A stretch of 64,000 nucleotides of DNA from JAKPBU01 sp964425695 (GTDB lineage Bacteria; Pseudomonadota; Gammaproteobacteria; Xanthomonadales; Xanthomonadaceae). The DNA lies in the NCBI GenBank assembly GCA_964425695.1, contig CAYRNF010000010.1, positions 1-64,000 of the forward strand, read 5' to 3'. A program made the translations under genes and the position numbers. The notes beneath the pieces are model-generated. The model was given only the letters and a program-made list of their open reading frames with translations. It ran no database searches and was not told the DNA's origin. Shown here one piece after another: positions 61,555-64,000 of the stretch; position 1 is the stretch's first letter; every line of letters begins with the position of its first letter.

Positions 61555-62831
61555 GGCGGCGCGTCGCGCAGGGCGGGGCGCAGCGATGCGATGTCGCCGT
61601 CGTTCGGTGCCGGCCGGATGCCGATCAGGTGCGCCAGCAGCGGATACACGTCCACGTTGGGAAACGGGGCCAGCGTGGCGCCCGCGCGGAACGCCGGACC
61701 GCGCGCCAGGAACAACGCGCGCATCGAGGGCAGCGCGGGATCGTAGCCATGCGAGCCGCGCATGTGCGCGGGGCGCCGTGCCGCCAGGTCGCGCGGCAGC
61801 AGGTCCCAGCCTTCGTGCATCTGGCACACGATGGGCGGAATGCGCGGGTGGCTGCCGTAGCGCCAGCGCGCGGGCAGCTCGCCCTTGCGCCAGCATTCGA
61901 ACTGCGGATGCCGGCCCAGCAGCTTGCGCTCGACGATGTCCGCCTTGCCCGGTTTCGGAACCACGGTGACGACCTGGCCGATGCTGACGATCCGCGCCTC
62001 GTCCATGCCCACCACGTCTTCCGCGGCCAGCGCGTGTCCCGGCGGCGATTCGGCCATGCCGTGGTCGGACACGATCACCAGGTTCACGTCGTCGAGCTGC
62101 CCGCGCGCCTGCAGCCCGGCGACCAGCCTGCCCAGCGCGGCGTCCACGGCGCGCACCGCGGCGTGCGCCTGCGGGGAGTGCGGTCCGTAGCTGTGCGCCT
62201 GCTTGTCCACGGTTTCGAAGTACAGCGTGGCGATCCGCGGGCGCGTGCGGCCGGGTTCGCCCAGCCAGCCGAGCACGGTGTCCACGCGGCGCTCCAGCGG
62301 CATCGCGGTGTCGTCGGTATAGGCGAACCACCGCGTGGGCCGCCTGCCGGCGATCTCGGCCTCGCTCCCGGGCCAGTACAGCGTGGCGCTGGGCAATCCG
62401 GCCTTCTCGGCGCCCACCCAGATCGGCTCGCCGCCCCACCAGCGCCCGTCGCCCACCGCGGCGCGGTCGGACAGCTTGAACCCGCCCAGCACCGGGTCGA
62501 GCATGGTGTTGTGCACCAGCCCGTGGTGGTCGGGCACCAGCCCGGTGGCGATGGCGTAGTGGTTGGGGAAGGTGAGGCTGGGATACGCGGGTGTCATCCA
62601 GCGCGCGCGCACGCCTTCGCGCGCGATGCGCGACAGGGTGGGCGTGATGCCCAGTTCCAGGTAGTCGGGGCGGAAGCCGTCCAGCGAGACCAGCAGGGTG
62701 CTCGGGCGCGGCGCCGTCTGCGTGATGCGCGCAGGATCCACGGCGGCCGGCGGCGGCGTGGCGCACGCCGCGCCCAGCAGCGCCGCCAGCGTCGCCACCA
62801 GCAGTGCGGGGAAGGGTCGGATCTTCGTCAT
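61551..62831 (-). CDS. Nucleotide pyrophosphatase/phosphodiesterase (NPP family) lipoprotein
   Basis: 426 residues. Lipoprotein signal ending LLGAAC with Cys23. Alkaline-phosphatase-superfamily NPP: Asp51 in VSLDGFRPDYL, the nucleophile Thr87 in PSLTFPNHYAIATG, ETVDKQAHSYGP (metal Asp/His), VSDHGMAESP and GSHGYDP. It closely resembles the structurally known Xanthomonas NPP. It should hydrolyse nucleotide phosphodiesters in the periplasm. A TAAGAT hexamer lies exactly 6 nt before the ATG. The stop codon is the GTAG head of a REP element. Confidence 0.92.
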   Translation of the reverse strand: MTKIRPFPALLVATLAALLGAACATPPPAAVDPARITQTAPRPSTLLVSLDGFRPDYLELGITPTLSRIAREGVRARWMTPAYPSLTFPNHYAIATGLVPDHHGLVHNTMLDPVLGGFKLSDRAAVGDGRWWGGEPIWVGAEKAGLPSATLYWPGSEAEIAGRRPTRWFAYTDDTAMPLERRVDTVLGWLGEPGRTRPRIATLYFETVDKQAHSYGPHSPQAHAAVRAVDAALGRLVAGLQARGQLDDVNLVIVSDHGMAESPPGHALAAEDVVGMDEARIVSIGQVVTVVPKPGKADIVERKLLGRHPQFECWRKGELPARWRYGSHPRIPPIVCQMHEGWDLLPRDLAARRPAHMRGSHGYDPALPSMRALFLARGPAFRAGATLAPFPNVDVYPLLAHLIGIRPAPNDGDIASLRPALRDAPP

Positions 62832-62837
62832 CGCGAA

Positions 62838-62843
62838 ATCTTA
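62838..62843 (-). promoter_or_regulatory. -10-like hexamer TAAGAT placed 6 nt before the NPP start
   Basis: On the minus strand TAAGAT, ttcgcg, ATG. It is the weakest (4 of 6 to TATAAT) of four such arrangements in the window. Confidence 0.38.
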
Positions 62844-63058
62844 AGCGGCGCGCGTGACATGCCCGCGGTCGCCTCACCGCCTGGAGCGGCCTTTGCAGGC
62901 GACTCCCACGTGCACGGGCGGCAAGGCCTGACGCGTGCGTGAACCGCTGGCTCCGCGGCTTTTCCCGGCGCCCCTGCGGGGCGTATGGTGGTGCTTGGCG
63001 CCGCTGCCCGGGCCACCCGGCGGGCGGGCCTGTCGCCACCGCCACAGGAGTTGCTGCC

Positions 63059-63379
63059 ATGACCCGTTTCCTGCTCGCCACGGCGCTGTGCGGACTTGCG
63101 TTTGCCGCCAGTGCGCAGACCGCTTCCGTTTCTGCCGGCGTTTCCGCCGGAGACGGGGCCGCCACCGATACGCCGGCCCTGTCCGATCGCAACTGCCTGC
63201 GCGAAACCGGCAGCCGCCTGGTGGCCGCGCGCAATGCCGCTGCGGCCCAGTCCGGCGACAACGACCGCCGCCGCTGCGTCTCGGCACCGGGTCGCAGTTA
63301 CAGCCGCGAAGACCTGGAGCGCACCGGCAGCGTGGACATCGCCGACGCCCTGCGCAGGCTGGATACGTCCATCCGCTGA
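63059..63379 (+). CDS. Small exported protein resembling part of a TonB-receptor plug
   Basis: 106 residues, signal peptide MTRFLLATALCGLAFAASAQ. The mature part has NCLRETGSRLVAARN (45-59) and SYSREDLERTGSVDIADALRRLDTSI (80-105). The order TGSR - ~30 residues - REDLERTG - ALR is that of TonB-dependent receptor plugs. No barrel follows: a terminator and hutU come next. Cys46 and Cys73 could form a disulfide. A caggag ribosome site precedes the ATG by 8 nt, so this is a real gene and not a receptor fragment without signals. Function unknown. Confidence 0.78.
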   Translation: MTRFLLATALCGLAFAASAQTASVSAGVSAGDGAATDTPALSDRNCLRETGSRLVAARNAAAAQSGDNDRRRCVSAPGRSYSREDLERTGSVDIADALRRLDTSIR

Positions 63380-63407
63380 CACCGTCGCATCCGCATTGCC
63401 TGCCACG

Positions 63408-63437
63408 AACGCCCGGCCCATGCCGGGCGTTCGGTTT
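63408..63437 (+). terminator. Intrinsic terminator after the plug-like gene
   Basis: Perfect 10-bp stem aacgcccggc/gccgggcgtt with loop ccat, then cggttt. Confidence 0.8.
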
Positions 63438-63507
63438 CATGGGACTTGCGGGTCATGCACCCGCGGCGGCGCGCGCCACGGCGGCCGGCCCGCGCGGCAG
63501 CCCCTGC

Positions 63508-63513
63508 GATAAT
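63508..63513 (+). promoter_or_regulatory. Candidate -10 hexamer (GATAAT) for hutU
   Basis: 30 nt before the hutU ATG and downstream of a terminator. Confidence 0.4.
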
Positions 63514-63543
63514 CCGGGCATCGCATCCACCCGGAACCGCGCC

Positions 63544-64000
63544 ATGGCCGATTCGCGCCTGCCTTCCCGCAACGATCCGTCCCGCTCCATCCGCGCGCCG
63601 CGCGGCAACACGCTCGCCTGCCGCAGCTGGCTGACCGAAGCGCCGTTCCGCATGCTGCAGAACAACCTGGATGCCGAGGTCGCCGAGAACCCGGCGGAAC
63701 TGGTGGTGTACGGCGGCATCGGCCGCGCCGCGCGCGACTGGGACTGCTACGACGCGATCCTGGACACGCTGAAGACGCTGCGCGACGACGAAACCCTGCT
63801 GGTGCAGTCCGGCAAGCCGGTGGGCGTGTTCCCCACACACCCCGACGCGCCGCGCGTGCTGATCGCCAATTCCAACCTGGTGCCGCACTGGGCCACGTGG
63901 GAGCACTTCAACGAGCTCGACCGCAAGGGCCTGATGATGTACGGCCAGATGACGGCCGGTTCGTGGATCTACATCGGCTCGCAGGGCATCGTGCAGGGCA
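63544..64000 (+). CDS. hutU: Urocanate hydratase, N-terminal part
   Basis: 152 residues before the window ends, open at the 3' end. It hydrates urocanate to imidazolone propionate, substrate of HutI. LVVYGGIGRAARDWDCYDAI and MYGQMTAGSWIYIGSQGIVQG are diagnostic for urocanase and include NAD-contacting segments. GATAAT stands 30 nt upstream. It is 4.4 kb from hutF with DNA-repair and phosphodiesterase genes in between. hutH and hutG are presumably further right. Confidence 0.97.
   Translation, partial: MADSRLPSRNDPSRSIRAPRGNTLACRSWLTEAPFRMLQNNLDAEVAENPAELVVYGGIGRAARDWDCYDAILDTLKTLRDDETLLVQSGKPVGVFPTHPDAPRVLIANSNLVPHWATWEHFNELDRKGLMMYGQMTAGSWIYIGSQGIVQG

Overview
The window is GC-rich chromosomal DNA (roughly two-thirds G+C by eye) with almost no strand-neutral space. 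Gene content and order point to a gammaproteobacterium of the Xanthomonadaceae/Lysobacteraceae (Lysobacter, Luteimonas, Pseudoxanthomonas relatives). The evidence is the rpsK-rpsD-rpoA-rplQ end of the ribosomal alpha operon, a class II (plant-type) DAHP synthase, tandem S46 dipeptidyl-peptidases, queA-tgt-yajC-secDF, a HutF-type histidine pathway, GTAG-headed REP elements and a ZnuD-type receptor. The species cannot be named from the sequence alone. I saw no tRNA, rRNA, CRISPR array, prophage or insertion sequence.

Layout. 1-2695: ribosomal proteins S11 (partial), S4, RNA polymerase alpha and L17. 2.9-9.4 kb: dsbB, class II DAHP synthase, thpR and typA on the minus strand, ppiB, and a class I aminotransferase. 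9.5-21.4 kb: malate dehydrogenase followed by a split 2-methylcitrate cycle. prpB-prpC and acnD-prpF (all +) are separated by a small ion channel, a beta-class GST, a SleB-type hydrolase and the dienoyl-CoA reductase fadH. Mdh regenerates the oxaloacetate that PrpC needs, and FadH plus PrpBC/AcnD/PrpF would handle unsaturated and odd-chain acyl chains. 21.7-27.7 kb: an OmpA-family protein, two exported proteins that share a small motif, a pseudouridine synthase, an HNH nuclease, and kbl and tdh (threonine to glycine). 27.8-32.3 kb: two S46 exopeptidases whose specificity residues predict DPP11-like and DPP7-like activities. 32.5-39.8 kb: phosphoglycerate-mutase-like phosphatase, folC, a double-SPOR protein, purF (cvpA is absent), a DUF455 ferritin-like protein, a lipoprotein and upp.

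40.1-51.1 kb: a class III aminotransferase divergent from an Lrp regulator, queA, a stem-loop-rich intergenic island, tgt, yajC-secD-secF, lpxH and gltX. 51.3-54.8 kb: a zinc module of zur, znuD and merC with a Zur-box-like palindrome in the znuD/merC divergent promoter. 54.9-64 kb: ribosomal protein Thx, an M19 dipeptidase, histidine-utilisation genes hutI, hutF (short N-terminus) and hutU (cut by the window end), interleaved with an ada-alkA fusion plus ogt, an NPP-family phosphodiesterase and a small plug-like exported protein.

Most of the window is core metabolism. No clearly new multigene system is visible. The observations most worth following are: four genes with a -10 hexamer exactly 6 nt before the ATG (candidate leaderless mRNAs), REP elements whose GTAG head supplies the stop codon of the gene they abut, the S46 specificity pair, the zinc module, and three small exported proteins (two sharing a motif, one resembling part of a TonB-receptor plug).
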